Shown piece after piece: positions 16,065 to 25,281 of a stretch of DNA of 64,000 nucleotides (the stretch's first letter is position 1; each line of letters opens with the position of its first letter). Origin of the DNA: Candidatus Borkfalkia ceftriaxoniphila (GTDB taxonomy: Bacteria; Bacillota; Clostridia; Christensenellales; Borkfalkiaceae); NCBI RefSeq assembly GCF_004134775.1, contig NZ_SDOZ01000002.1:966005-1030004 (forward strand), given 5' to 3'. The translations under genes were made by a program, and so were the position numbers. The notes beneath the pieces are model-generated. The model had not been told where the DNA came from, made no database searches, and saw only the letters and a program-made list of their open reading frames with translations.

Positions 16065-16646
16065 ATGGGTTGGTTCAACAGTCTTTCCGCATTGGAAAAG
16101 ACGTATTTCATCATCGCCTGCGTGGCGTCGGTGTTTCTGATCATACAGATATTATTTATGGTGTTCGGGGGCGACGGCGACGCGGACGCCGACGGGGATA
16201 TCGACGGTGACGGCGCATCCGACGGCGGCGGCGATTCGGGCGTTACGCCCTTTTCCGTCAAAGGCATCGTGGCGTTTTTTGCAGTCGGCGGCTGGACGGG
16301 GCTCCTGATGCTCTCTTACGACGTGCACGTGGCGGTATCCGTCATCGTATCGCTCGTCGCGGGAGGCGCGGCGCTCGTCGCGGTTTGGCTCATTCTCCGT
16401 TCCATTCTGAAATTGCAGGATAACGGCACGCTGGTCATGGAAAAGATCGTCGGAAAAACGGCGACCGTTTACGTCAGCATCCCGCCCAAAAGAAGCGGGC
16501 GCGGCAAAGTCACCATGACGGCGCAGGGAAGATTCACCGAACTCGACGCGGTCAGCGACGAGGAAGAGCGCATTCCCGTCGACGAAACGGTGGAAGTCGT
16601 CGAAGTCGTCGGCGACTGCCTCATCGTCAAACGCAAAGAAGCGTAA
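16065..16646 (+). CDS. NfeD-like membrane protein, flotillin partner (YuaF type)
   Basis: A 193-residue membrane protein with an N-terminal helix (about residues 15-33), an Asp/Gly-rich acidic linker (GGDGDADADGDIDGDG), two more helices (about 68-110) and a C-terminal OB-fold-like region of the NfeD type (VGKTATVYVSIPPKRSGRGKV to the end). NfeD proteins are encoded with flotillin/stomatin proteins and are thought to act with them in membrane microdomains. It has a strong AAAGGAGG site and lies 31 nt before the flotillin gene, matching the B. subtilis yuaF-floT arrangement. Confidence 0.85.
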   Translation: MGWFNSLSALEKTYFIIACVASVFLIIQILFMVFGGDGDADADGDIDGDGASDGGGDSGVTPFSVKGIVAFFAVGGWTGLLMLSYDVHVAVSVIVSLVAGGAALVAVWLILRSILKLQDNGTLVMEKIVGKTATVYVSIPPKRSGRGKVTMTAQGRFTELDAVSDEEERIPVDETVEVVEVVGDCLIVKRKEA

Positions 16647-16677
16647 CAAAACTTAAATCAAATATAAGGAGAGAAAT

Positions 16678-18069
16678 ATGCAACCTTTTATCATCGTACT
16701 CATCGTAGTCGTGGTGCTCGTGCTGTTCATGATGTTCTTGATGCTCGTCACGCGCTACAAGAAGTGCCCGCCCGATAAGATCATGGTCATCTTCGGTAAA
16801 GTCGGCTCGGATAAAGAAGGAAACAACCGCAGCGCGAAGTGTATCCACGGCGGCGCGGCGTTTATCTGGCCGCTCGTGCAGTCGTATACCTATCTCGATC
16901 TGACGCCCATTTCCATCGCCGTCGACTTGAAGAGCGCGCTTTCGCGCCAGAATATCCGTATCGACGTGCCCTCCATCTTCACGGTCGGCATTTCCACCGA
17001 ACCCACCATCATGGAAAACGCGGCGGAAAGGCTCAAAGGGCTGAAACTCACCGAGATCCAGGACGTCGCCAAAGATATCATTTTCGGCCAGTTGCGTCTG
17101 GTCATCGCGACGATGAATATCGAAGAGATCAATACCGACCGCGATAAATTTCAGGAAGCGATCTCCCGCAACGTGGAGGGCGAACTGAAAAAGATCGGCC
17201 TTCGTCTGATCAACGTCAACGTGACGGATATTTCCGACGAATCGGGCTATATCGTCGCGCTCGGCAAAGAAGCGGCGGCGAAAGCCATCAACGACGCGAA
17301 GATCTCCGTCGCGGAAGCGGATAAGAACGGTTCCATCGGCGAAGCGAACGCGAAAAGAGAAGAGCGCGTCATGGTCGCGGAAGCGGAGAGCCAGGCGATC
17401 AAGGGCGAATCCAAGGCGAAAGCGGAGATCGCGAGAACGCGCGCGGCGCTCAGAGAACAGGAAGCGGAGGCATTGAAACTCGCCGTCACCGCGGAAAAAG
17501 TACAGGCGGCAAAGGCGCTCGAAGAGAGTTACGTCGCCGAAAAGCAGGCGGAACTTACGCGCGCCGCGAAAGAAAAAGCCACGCAGGAAGCGGACGTCAT
17601 CATCAAGAGCGAGATCGAAAAGCGCAAGAAAGAGATCGAAGCGGATGCCATCGCGGAGCAGAGCCGCCGTATCGCACGCGGCGAAGCGGACGCCATCTTC
17701 GCGAAAATGGAAGCGGAAGCGCGCGGTATGAAAGAAAAACTGTCCAAACAGGGCGAAGGTATTGCCAAACTGGTTTCCGCCGCGGGCGGCAAAGCGGACG
17801 ACGCGGTGCGCCTGATGATCGCCGATAAACTCGAACAGCTCGTTTCCGAACAGGTCGAGGCGATCAAGAATATCAAGATCGACAAAGTGACCGTATGGGA
17901 CGGCGGCAACAACGCGGACGGAAAATCCACAACGGCGAACTTTTTGAGCGGGCTTTTGAAGAGCCTGCCCCCCTTAGAAGAAATGTACAATATGGCGGGG
18001 CTTTCCCTGCCCAAGATCGTCGCGCCGCAAAAAGAGGACGACAAAGAAGAAGAGGAAGGAAAAGAGTAA
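16678..18069 (+). CDS. floT: Flotillin (FloT/YuaG-like)
   Basis: Membrane microdomain scaffold of 463 residues. It has an N-terminal membrane hairpin (residues 3-24), an SPFH/PHB domain (about 30-200, including VDVPSIFTVGIS and the YIVALGKEAAAKAINDAK junction) and a long Ala/Glu/Lys-rich coiled coil (about 200-380) with the EA repeats typical of flotillins. The C terminus ends in an acidic KEDDKEEEEGKE stretch. AAGGAGAG precedes the ATG. It follows an NfeD gene and is followed by a terminator (18077-18116), so the pair is an operon. The family affects fluidity, signalling and secretion; the exact cargo here is unknown. Confidence 0.93.
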   Translation: MQPFIIVLIVVVVLVLFMMFLMLVTRYKKCPPDKIMVIFGKVGSDKEGNNRSAKCIHGGAAFIWPLVQSYTYLDLTPISIAVDLKSALSRQNIRIDVPSIFTVGISTEPTIMENAAERLKGLKLTEIQDVAKDIIFGQLRLVIATMNIEEINTDRDKFQEAISRNVEGELKKIGLRLINVNVTDISDESGYIVALGKEAAAKAINDAKISVAEADKNGSIGEANAKREERVMVAEAESQAIKGESKAKAEIARTRAALREQEAEALKLAVTAEKVQAAKALEESYVAEKQAELTRAAKEKATQEADVIIKSEIEKRKKEIEADAIAEQSRRIARGEADAIFAKMEAEARGMKEKLSKQGEGIAKLVSAAGGKADDAVRLMIADKLEQLVSEQVEAIKNIKIDKVTVWDGGNNADGKSTTANFLSGLLKSLPPLEEMYNMAGLSLPKIVAPQKEDDKEEEEGKE

Positions 18070-18076
18070 TTTTTTC

Positions 18077-18116
18077 GGGCGGAATTTCCCGGCGGGGAGG
18101 ATTCCGCCCTTTTTTC
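18077..18116 (+). terminator. Terminator after flotillin
   Basis: Stem GGGCGGAAT / ATTCCGCCC with a GC-rich 15-nt loop that can also pair internally, followed by TTTTTT. Confidence 0.85.
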
Positions 18117-18129
18117 GGTAGGTGAGAAA

Positions 18130-19323
18130 ATGGAAAAAATCGTATTCAGCGACGGGGACAGCATCCGCGTTCTGGACGAAGGGGAAGAGGGAACGTACGC
18201 GAGCCAATATATCGCGGACTACCGCGAGCGCATGCGCCGCATGGTCAAGAACAAGGAATGGAAACACAGCGGTATGGGCGCGATGTTCCGCGGGGATACC
18301 ATGTCCGAAGTCGGCATGGATTCGGAAACGCGCGTGGACGCGTACATAAATTCCGTACATGCCGCGGGCGAGGATAAGGTGCTCTATACGTTTACCGTGA
18401 ATCAGACGTCGGGCGTCATCGAAAAAACGCTTTCCGCAAAAAAAGACGGCGAACGCTTTATTTTGCATACCAACGACGGGGAACTCCTCTCTTCCGATTA
18501 CAACGTGACGGACGGCAAATTCGTCGCCGAACTCAAACGGGGAGAGATCTCTTCCGACCTCGTGTTGTTAGATACCGAGCGCGGCGATTACGTCAGCATC
18601 ACCGACGGCGATTCGCGCGACGAAAACCCGTCGTTTTCCAAAAAGCGCCCGGGCGTCATTCTGTACGATTCTCTGGCGGCGGGCAGGAACGCGCGCGGCG
18701 AATTCGTTGAATACGCGCCCGCGGCCGTTTACGAGTACGACCTCAATACCCTCGACTTGAAAGAGATCCGCGCGAGCGAAAAATATTCTTATATCAAGCC
18801 CGTGGAGGACGAAAACGGCGATATTTACTGTATCCGCAAGCCCGCCAAAGAGCGGGACCGGCACAATCCCGTCGTGGAGATCCTGCTCATTCCGTATAGA
18901 TTGCTGATGGCGATCGTCAACTTCATACAGATCTTCGTGGTGTTTTTTACGGGAAAAACGATGACGGGCGGCGGCAATAACCCCGCCAAAGGCAGGGATA
19001 CCGATTCCCGTCAAATGATCATCCGCGGCAACGTGATCGAAGTGGACAAGGAGATCGCGCGCAACAAAAAGTTCAAGGATAAAGACCTCGCTTTTATTCC
19101 CGCGAGTTGGAAACTCGTGCGGATCCGCGGCGGAGAGGAAGAGGAGATGAAAAGCGGGATCTGCGATTTCAGCCTTGCGGAAGGCGGCGTCGTCTGCACC
19201 AACGGCCGCAAAGTTTTTTTTCTGAAAGAAGGCAAGAGCGAGAAGATCGCCGAGGGCGAACTCGTTTTGAACGTGGCGACCGTCACCCGCGCGCCCGAAA
19301 GCGGGGATCTGTTCGATCTGTAA
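18130..19323 (+). CDS. Hypothetical protein with one membrane segment
   Basis: A 397-residue protein of unknown function. The first 250 residues are rich in short strands and Asp/Gly turns (possibly propeller- or sandwich-like). One hydrophobic segment (about residues 258-282, LLIPYRLLMAIVNFIQIFVVFF) is followed by a charged region and more strands. There is no signal peptide. AGGTGAG precedes ATG 18130, which lies between the flotillin terminator and a terminator at 19328-19362, so it is a separate unit or is expressed by read-through from floT. Its closeness to the NfeD-flotillin pair suggests, but does not prove, a membrane role. Confidence 0.65.
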   Translation: MEKIVFSDGDSIRVLDEGEEGTYASQYIADYRERMRRMVKNKEWKHSGMGAMFRGDTMSEVGMDSETRVDAYINSVHAAGEDKVLYTFTVNQTSGVIEKTLSAKKDGERFILHTNDGELLSSDYNVTDGKFVAELKRGEISSDLVLLDTERGDYVSITDGDSRDENPSFSKKRPGVILYDSLAAGRNARGEFVEYAPAAVYEYDLNTLDLKEIRASEKYSYIKPVEDENGDIYCIRKPAKERDRHNPVVEILLIPYRLLMAIVNFIQIFVVFFTGKTMTGGGNNPAKGRDTDSRQMIIRGNVIEVDKEIARNKKFKDKDLAFIPASWKLVRIRGGEEEEMKSGICDFSLAEGGVVCTNGRKVFFLKEGKSEKIAEGELVLNVATVTRAPESGDLFDL

Positions 19324-19327
19324 GAAA

Positions 19328-19362
19328 AAAGATGTTTTCTTGTCAAAAGAAAGCATCTTTTT
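19328..19362 (+). terminator. Terminator after the 18130 gene
   Basis: A stem of about 14 bp (aaagatg/ttttctt with aaagaaa/gcatcttt) with a 4-nt loop and terminal T-run. Confidence 0.8.
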
Positions 19363-19426
19363 ATCATGAAAAAACAAGAACGGCTTTTCCTTTTCCGCTA
19401 TAATAAAAGAAAAAACCGAGGAGATC

Positions 19427-21685
19427 ATGAAACCGAACGTTCTGTATTCTTATTATCCCGCGCAATGGCATAGAAATTTATGGCGAGAAGGATTCGTCGC
19501 GGGCAACGGCCGGACGGGCATCAACGTGCTCGGCGCCGTACAGCATGAAACTGTGCTCTTGAACCGCGGCGACCTTTGGACCGGGCTGAAAAAGACGTCC
19601 CTCCCCGACGTGTCGGATGCTTTGAAACAGATGCGGGAACTGCGCAAAAAGGGTCAGTTTTTACAGGCCGACCGCGCGATTTGCGACGCGCTCGTCCAAA
19701 AAGGCTATAAAGCGTCGTGTTCCGTTCCTCTTCCTTTGGGACAACTGGACATCGTTCGGGAAAAGGGCGGCATCTTTGAAAATTACCTTCGTTCTCTCGA
19801 TATGGACAGCGGCGAGATATGCGTGCGCTGGAAAAGCGAAGGAAACGCTTTCGAGCGAAGATATTTTGTCGACGCAGCGGACGACCGCGCATATATCGGT
19901 ATCCGCAGTTCGATAGAAGATTCCTTTATTCTGCGTTTGCGCACGCGCGACGAGCGCGACAGTCAGTTTCCCTGCCCTCCGTACGTCGCGGAAAGCGCGG
20001 CCGTAAGCGCCGAAAACGGGCGCGTCGAATATTCCGCCCGAAACGACGACGGACTGTATTTCGGCGCGAATCTGTGTTTAAAGACGGACGGAAAAATCAG
20101 CGTTTCAAACGCCGAAATCCGCGTGAGCGGCGCTACGGATACGCTGCTTTGCGTCGGATTATACGCAAACCGCGAACGTCCCGTTCAGGAAACGATCAAA
20201 TTGACTAAGGGATACGAAACGCTCTTTGCAAGGCATAAAAAGGCTTTTAAAAGGCAGTATCGCGGAACGGAGATCAACTTATACCGGGGAAAAAGCCACG
20301 CAAACGAAGAGTTGCTGCTGCAAGCGCAAAAAGACGGACTTTCGACGGAACTCATCGAAAAAATGTTTCGGTACGGGCGATATCTGTTCGTCAGCGGCAC
20401 GAGTGCGGGCGCGCTCCCGTTCGCGCAGTACGGGCTGTGGTTCGGCGATTACAATGCGCAGTGGAGCCAAAACGTACTCAACGAAAATCTGGAAATGATT
20501 TACGAGCAGTCTTTTTGCGGTAATTTGATCGACCGCCTGCTGCCCGTGTTCGATTATTTCGAGAGCAATCTCGAAGAATACCGCGAAGCGGCGAAAAAAC
20601 TTTTCGGCTGCCGCGGCATTTGTATACACGCATATAGTTGCCCGAATATGGGGGGCGTGGCGGTAAATGTGCCCGTCATCACCAACTGGACGGGTGCAGC
20701 GGCATGGATCGCGCATTTTTACGTGAAGTATTTCGAGTTTACCCAAGACGAAACCTTTCTCGTTTCGCGCGCGCTTCCGTTTTTAAAAGAAGTCTGCCTG
20801 TTCTATCTCGATTTTCTTTATCTGAACGAACGCGGGGAAATCGAGATCTATCCTTCCGTATCTCCCGAAAATTCACCGAAGAATTTTGTCGGGGAAAATG
20901 CGGAAACGCTCTCGCATCCCATGCCCTCGGCAATCAACGCGGCGATGGATGTCGCACTCGTCAGAGAAGTTTTTACGCAATATCTTTCTCTTTCGGCAAG
21001 AGCGGGGCAAACCGATGAAAACGAAAAAAAAATGCGGCAAATTCTGAATCGCCTGCCCGCGTATCGGACGGAGGACGGCGCGTTCAAGGAATGGTGCTTC
21101 GACGGGTTTTCGGAAAATCATAATCACCGCCACTTTGCGCACCTGTATCCTCTTTGGCCAGGGGACGAGATCAAAGAGGAAAGCGAGTGGTTTGAAGCCT
21201 GCCGCCGCGCTTTAGAGCGCCGCACGGAAAACGGGCTGCATCACCAGAGCGGCTGGTCGCTCACGCACCTTTGCAATCTGTACTGCCGCCTGCACGACGG
21301 CGAAAGGGCGTACGAATGCCTGAAATTTCTCGTGAAGAGCGACGTATTGCAAAATCTGATGACCGTGCACAACGATTGGAGAGGGATGGGGATGAGCCTG
21401 CACTCGGACGATATCGTGCCCGTCCAGTTGGACGCAAATCTCGGTTTCGTCTGCGCCGTGCAGGAAATGCTTCTTCACTGCGAAGCAAACAGAGTGGAAA
21501 TACTGCCCGCTCTGCCCGCCGCGTTACGAAAGGGAAGGGCAAAAAATCTGCGGCTGTTTCAATATACCGTCAGCCTCGAATGGGATACGGAACAAAAAAC
21601 GCTGAAAATTTCTACCGACTGTCCCGATCTCGGCGCGTACGATCTACGCCTTCCGAAACAGTTTTCCAATGTAAAAATCAACTGA
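19427..21685 (+). CDS. Glycoside hydrolase family 95-like (alpha-L-fucosidase type)
   Basis: Inverting glycosidase of 752 residues; GH95 members release alpha-1,2-L-fucose or alpha-L-galactose. N-terminal beta domain with the family's opening (NGRTGINVLGAVQHETVLLN), then a catalytic (alpha/alpha)6 barrel. The AQYGLWFGDYNAQWSQNV region (about residue 340) corresponds to the catalytic Asn segment, PSVSPEN (about 477) to the glutamate region, and HNHRHFAHLYPLWPGDE (about 565) to the H-R-H-x-S-H-L signature. It lacks a signal peptide, so it acts in the cytoplasm on imported oligosaccharides. GAGGAG precedes ATG 19427. The divergence from the family leaves the sugar uncertain. Confidence 0.8.
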   Translation: MKPNVLYSYYPAQWHRNLWREGFVAGNGRTGINVLGAVQHETVLLNRGDLWTGLKKTSLPDVSDALKQMRELRKKGQFLQADRAICDALVQKGYKASCSVPLPLGQLDIVREKGGIFENYLRSLDMDSGEICVRWKSEGNAFERRYFVDAADDRAYIGIRSSIEDSFILRLRTRDERDSQFPCPPYVAESAAVSAENGRVEYSARNDDGLYFGANLCLKTDGKISVSNAEIRVSGATDTLLCVGLYANRERPVQETIKLTKGYETLFARHKKAFKRQYRGTEINLYRGKSHANEELLLQAQKDGLSTELIEKMFRYGRYLFVSGTSAGALPFAQYGLWFGDYNAQWSQNVLNENLEMIYEQSFCGNLIDRLLPVFDYFESNLEEYREAAKKLFGCRGICIHAYSCPNMGGVAVNVPVITNWTGAAAWIAHFYVKYFEFTQDETFLVSRALPFLKEVCLFYLDFLYLNERGEIEIYPSVSPENSPKNFVGENAETLSHPMPSAINAAMDVALVREVFTQYLSLSARAGQTDENEKKMRQILNRLPAYRTEDGAFKEWCFDGFSENHNHRHFAHLYPLWPGDEIKEESEWFEACRRALERRTENGLHHQSGWSLTHLCNLYCRLHDGERAYECLKFLVKSDVLQNLMTVHNDWRGMGMSLHSDDIVPVQLDANLGFVCAVQEMLLHCEANRVEILPALPAALRKGRAKNLRLFQYTVSLEWDTEQKTLKISTDCPDLGAYDLRLPKQFSNVKIN

Positions 21686-21689
21686 AAAT

Positions 21690-21725
21690 AAAAGAGCCCC
21701 GCCTTTAAAAAGGCGGGGTTTTTTT
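21690..21725. terminator. Bidirectional terminator between GH95 and AraC genes
   Basis: Stem CCCCGCCTTT / AAAGGCGGGG at 21697-21718 with A-rich left and T-rich right flanks; it serves the two convergent genes. Confidence 0.85.
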
Positions 21726-22539
21726 AGTTTTTTCCCTTTTTACGATATTGTCCGGGCGACGCACCGAAGCGTTTTTTAAATTGCGAAATAAAATAACTGA
21801 GCGAATCGTACCCGATCTGCGAGGATATCTGTAAAACCGATTTATCCGTCTGCCGCAAAAGTAGGGCGGCATAATTCATTTTTTGGCGGATGAGATATTC
21901 GATGGGGGAAACTCCCACGTATTTTTTGAATTCGCGCGTGAGGTGTTCGTGCGAATAGTCGGTCAGCGTCACCACGTTTTCCAGCGGGCCGCAGATGATG
22001 CGGTAACTGTTCATTTCCGTCAGTACGTTGGTCAGCCAGGGCGGATATTTGGAATTTTTTTCGTTTTCGAAGAGGATGCCCAGCATAAACGCCGCCAGAG
22101 ATTTTTGCACGATCCTGTCGTTTTCCGTGATGTCGTCGGGATTGGCGAGTTGCAAGAGCCGCAGTTTTCTGTCTAAAATCGTCAACAGTTCTTCGCCCAA
22201 CTGCACGACGGGGCATTCGCGGCTGCCGACGGTCAGTCTTTCGTACAGATCGGGCGAGAGCGCGCCGCAGACCTTTTTCATTTCGTCGTCGCCTAAATAC
22301 AGGTCGCGGTGTTCGTAATTCTTTTTGTCCGTCACGCGAAAATAATGCCAGTCGCCGGGTTTTGAAAGGAAAAAACTGCCGCGCTGCACGAAATAAGCCT
22401 TTTCATTGATAAAACTTTTCGCGCTGCCGCGCAAAATGATCGTGAACTCCCACGACGTGTGGCAGTGCTTTTCATTGACTTCGAAGGAGACCGCATAGGT
22501 GAGCGGATGGTACAGATCTCCGGGATTGTGTTGATTCAT
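21724..22539 (-). CDS. AraC-family transcriptional regulator
   Basis: Sugar-type regulator of 271 residues. An N-terminal cupin-like sensor domain (about 1-150, with the metal/ligand-type H-CHTSWEF segment and RGSFFLSKPGDWHYF) is followed by a C-terminal double helix-turn-helix (about 165-268: LTDYSHEHLTREFKKYVGVSPIEYL, then ISSQIGYDSLSYFISQFKKRFGASPGQYR). It is divergent from the GH78 gene with a 117-bp gap containing two direct repeats 21 bp apart. It probably activates the rightward glycan cluster in response to a sugar. It is convergent with the GH95 gene. Confidence 0.92.
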   Translation of the reverse strand: MNQHNPGDLYHPLTYAVSFEVNEKHCHTSWEFTIILRGSAKSFINEKAYFVQRGSFFLSKPGDWHYFRVTDKKNYEHRDLYLGDDEMKKVCGALSPDLYERLTVGSRECPVVQLGEELLTILDRKLRLLQLANPDDITENDRIVQKSLAAFMLGILFENEKNSKYPPWLTNVLTEMNSYRIICGPLENVVTLTDYSHEHLTREFKKYVGVSPIEYLIRQKMNYAALLLRQTDKSVLQISSQIGYDSLSYFISQFKKRFGASPGQYRKKGKN

Positions 22540-22601
22540 GAAACTTTCCTCCGTTCAAAATTCTAACACAAATAGCCATGTTTTTCAAGAGAAATATCAA
22601 A

Positions 22602-22653
22602 AAAAAGCAATTTTATATTAAGAAAAAGCAAGAAAACGGCGCATGAATAATGT
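22602..22653 (+). promoter_or_regulatory. Probable AraC-type activator sites and promoter of the GH78 gene
   Basis: Direct repeats AAAAAGCAA at 22602-22610 and 22623-22631 are spaced 21 bp (two helical turns), the usual layout for AraC-family dimers. The right copy sits where a -35 box would be, 16-17 nt before a weak -10 (TAATGT, 22648-22653), and no good -35 exists. This fits an activator-dependent promoter. Confidence 0.5.
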
Positions 22654-22656
22654 AAA

Positions 22657-25281
22657 ATGGCCGTAACGATGGATACTGCATGGATCATTGACAATTTAAA
22701 AACAAACGGGGAGATCTGCCCAATCACCGACGCAAAGACGGTGCGGCTGACGTTTGAAATAAAAAAGAGACGCGATCATAACGACGCCATACGGTTTTTC
22801 GCGGAAGGAAGAACCGAACGGGAAAAAATGGCTTTTCGCGTTCCCATAGAGGCGGGGAGGCAAGAGGCATACGTGAGTGCGGGCGAAGCGCGCGAGAAAG
22901 TATTCTGGCGCGTTCGGGGTTACGAGAACGGGAAACTTGTCGCAGAGTCCGAAGAGAGTTATTTCGAGCGCGGACTCTTGGGCAAGTTTTGCAGCGGCCG
23001 ATGGATCGAACTTTCTTCTTACCGCGGAAAATTGCCCCTGTTCCAAAAAACATTTTGCGTGCGGGGCGCGCTTGAACGGGCGCGGCTCTACGTGACGGGA
23101 CTGGGATACTATGTATCCTATCTCAACGGCGCGCGTACCGACGAACTATATCTGAAACCGCTCGTCAGCGAATACGACGAACGCGCTCTCGAAAATATCC
23201 TCTGCTATGCGGTGCAGCAGCCGAAACGGCGCATTTATTATAACGCGTTCGACGTTTTACCTCTTTTGAAAGAGGGGGAAAACGTACTATCCGTACTTCT
23301 CGGCAACGGGTGGTATCACCATAAGGAAAAGAGCGTCGAGGGAGACTATTCTTACGGGATTCCCAAAACGCTTTTCGAACTGCATCTGGAGTATGCCGAC
23401 GGAACCTCTGCGATCGTCGCGAGCGACGAAACGTGTTTTGTCTATGAAACCGAACGCGAAGCCACGCTGTTTCGCGGCGAGCGCGTGGATTTTCGGGAAA
23501 AATCAGATCTGACGAAACTGATCGCAAAAGACAGGGCGGACATCTGTAAAAAGATCCCTACGGGAAAATTGTGCGCGGCGCCCGCTTGCGGCGATTACGC
23601 GGCAAATTGTATTTTGCCCGTTGCCAGTTATTATTTCGAAAACAGCGTCACGCTGGATTTCGGTAAAAATCATGCGGGAAATCTATCAATAAAAATTTCG
23701 GGAATCCGCGGTGCGCACGTGCGCGTCGTTTACGGTGAAAAGATGACGCCCGACCGTCACGTCGACCACTATTCGTCCAGTTGGGGCGTTCTTATTCAGA
23801 ACGACCGCTTGATTTTGAGCGGCGAAGAGGATCGATTCGCCGCGGAATTTACCGTGCACGCCTACCGATATGCGGAGATCGTATGGGATTCACCCTGTAA
23901 AATTCTGAGCGTAGTTTCACAGGAAACCCACAGTTATGTGGGGGAGCCGTCAAAATTTACCTGTTCCGACCGACAGTTGGAACGGCTGACGGACGTCTGT
24001 ACGCAGACGTTCGTTTCCAATATGCACGGAGGAATTCCGAGCGATTGCCCGCACAGGGAGCGGCGCGGCTATACGGGCGACGGACAGATCACCTGCGAAG
24101 CGGTGTTCTACGCCGTGGAGGCGGAAGTCTTTTACCGCAAATGGCTTATAGATATCGAGGATGCGCAGGACGGCGTCACGGGATTCGTCCCGCACACCGC
24201 GCCCTTTTCGGGCGGGGGCGGCGGTCCTTCCTGGGGCTATGCGATCTGCGCCGTGCCCGAAATATTGTACAGGCACACGGGCGATAAAAAGATCGTGAAG
24301 GAAGCCCTTCCGCACGTTCGCCGCTGGACGAAATACTTAAAGACGCGCATGAACGCAGAGGGACTTATCGACCGCGAGGAACGCGACTGGTGTCTCGGTG
24401 AATGGTTCTGTCCCGAGAGAGTACTCATTCCGCCCGAATTCGTCAATACGCTCGTGTACATAAAATCTCTTCGCCGTCAGCAGAAATTTTCACGACTTTC
24501 GGGCGAACGGGAAAACGTTACCCAAGAGATCGAGGCGGCGGCGGATGCGGTCAACCGCGCATTTTTGGCTGCGGACGGCAATTATTGCGGCAACGTACAG
24601 GGCGCAAACCTTTTCGCGTTGGACGCGGGCGTCGTGCCTTTGTCTTTGCGTGAAACGTGCTGGCAAAATTGTGTAGAGCATTACTCCGAAGATACGCTTT
24701 TTCACGTCGATACGGGTATTTTCGGCACGGAAATACTGTTCCGTATGCTGTTTGAACGGCATCGTGCGGATATCGCGCTGAAAATTTTGCAAAAGACAGA
24801 CTATCCGTCTTACGGCTATATGCTGAAACAGGGCGCCACGACGCTTTGGGAATGCTGGTCCGAGGACGTTTCCCCCGATTACGCGGACGCGGCGGGCACG
24901 CTCAACAAGGGCTATCCCGTATCGCATAATCATCCCATGTTCGGTTCCGTGCTCGCCGTAATGTACCGTTTCGTGGCGGGTCTGGATATCGGTGAGATCG
25001 GCAGCGCGAAAAAAATCCGCGTCAGTCCTCTGTGCTGCAAACTTTTGGACAATGCCTCCGCGTCGGTCCGCACCGTGTACGGCGAAGCGGCGATCGCATG
25101 GGAACGCAAGGAAGAAAATTTAAACTTATTTCTCCGTATTCCGACGGGCTGTTATGCCGAATTCGACGAAGGATTCCGCGGGCAATGGCTTTACGAGGGC
25201 GGAAATCTTCCAAAACGGCTGCAAGGCGGCGAATATACGATAAAATTTCTAAAGAAGGAGAGAGCGGCGAATGGGATTTAA
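22657..25281 (+). CDS. Glycoside hydrolase family 78-like alpha-L-rhamnosidase
   Basis: Large inverting glycosidase (874 residues) predicted to release L-rhamnose. N-terminal fibronectin-like and beta-sandwich domains (to about residue 400; FQKTFCVRGALERARLYVTGLGYY, then VLLGNGWY) precede an (alpha/alpha)6 barrel with the signature DCPHRERRGYTGD (about 463; classical form DCPQRDERLGWTGD) and ATTLWECW (about 728). It has no signal peptide, so it is intracellular. Neither ATG 22657 nor ATG 22669 has a ribosome binding site; given the predicted promoter, 22669 is equally possible. It overlaps the next gene by 11 nt and heads the long rightward operon. Confidence 0.87.
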   Translation: MAVTMDTAWIIDNLKTNGEICPITDAKTVRLTFEIKKRRDHNDAIRFFAEGRTEREKMAFRVPIEAGRQEAYVSAGEAREKVFWRVRGYENGKLVAESEESYFERGLLGKFCSGRWIELSSYRGKLPLFQKTFCVRGALERARLYVTGLGYYVSYLNGARTDELYLKPLVSEYDERALENILCYAVQQPKRRIYYNAFDVLPLLKEGENVLSVLLGNGWYHHKEKSVEGDYSYGIPKTLFELHLEYADGTSAIVASDETCFVYETEREATLFRGERVDFREKSDLTKLIAKDRADICKKIPTGKLCAAPACGDYAANCILPVASYYFENSVTLDFGKNHAGNLSIKISGIRGAHVRVVYGEKMTPDRHVDHYSSSWGVLIQNDRLILSGEEDRFAAEFTVHAYRYAEIVWDSPCKILSVVSQETHSYVGEPSKFTCSDRQLERLTDVCTQTFVSNMHGGIPSDCPHRERRGYTGDGQITCEAVFYAVEAEVFYRKWLIDIEDAQDGVTGFVPHTAPFSGGGGGPSWGYAICAVPEILYRHTGDKKIVKEALPHVRRWTKYLKTRMNAEGLIDREERDWCLGEWFCPERVLIPPEFVNTLVYIKSLRRQQKFSRLSGERENVTQEIEAAADAVNRAFLAADGNYCGNVQGANLFALDAGVVPLSLRETCWQNCVEHYSEDTLFHVDTGIFGTEILFRMLFERHRADIALKILQKTDYPSYGYMLKQGATTLWECWSEDVSPDYADAAGTLNKGYPVSHNHPMFGSVLAVMYRFVAGLDIGEIGSAKKIRVSPLCCKLLDNASASVRTVYGEAAIAWERKEENLNLFLRIPTGCYAEFDEGFRGQWLYEGGNLPKRLQGGEYTIKFLKKERAANGI

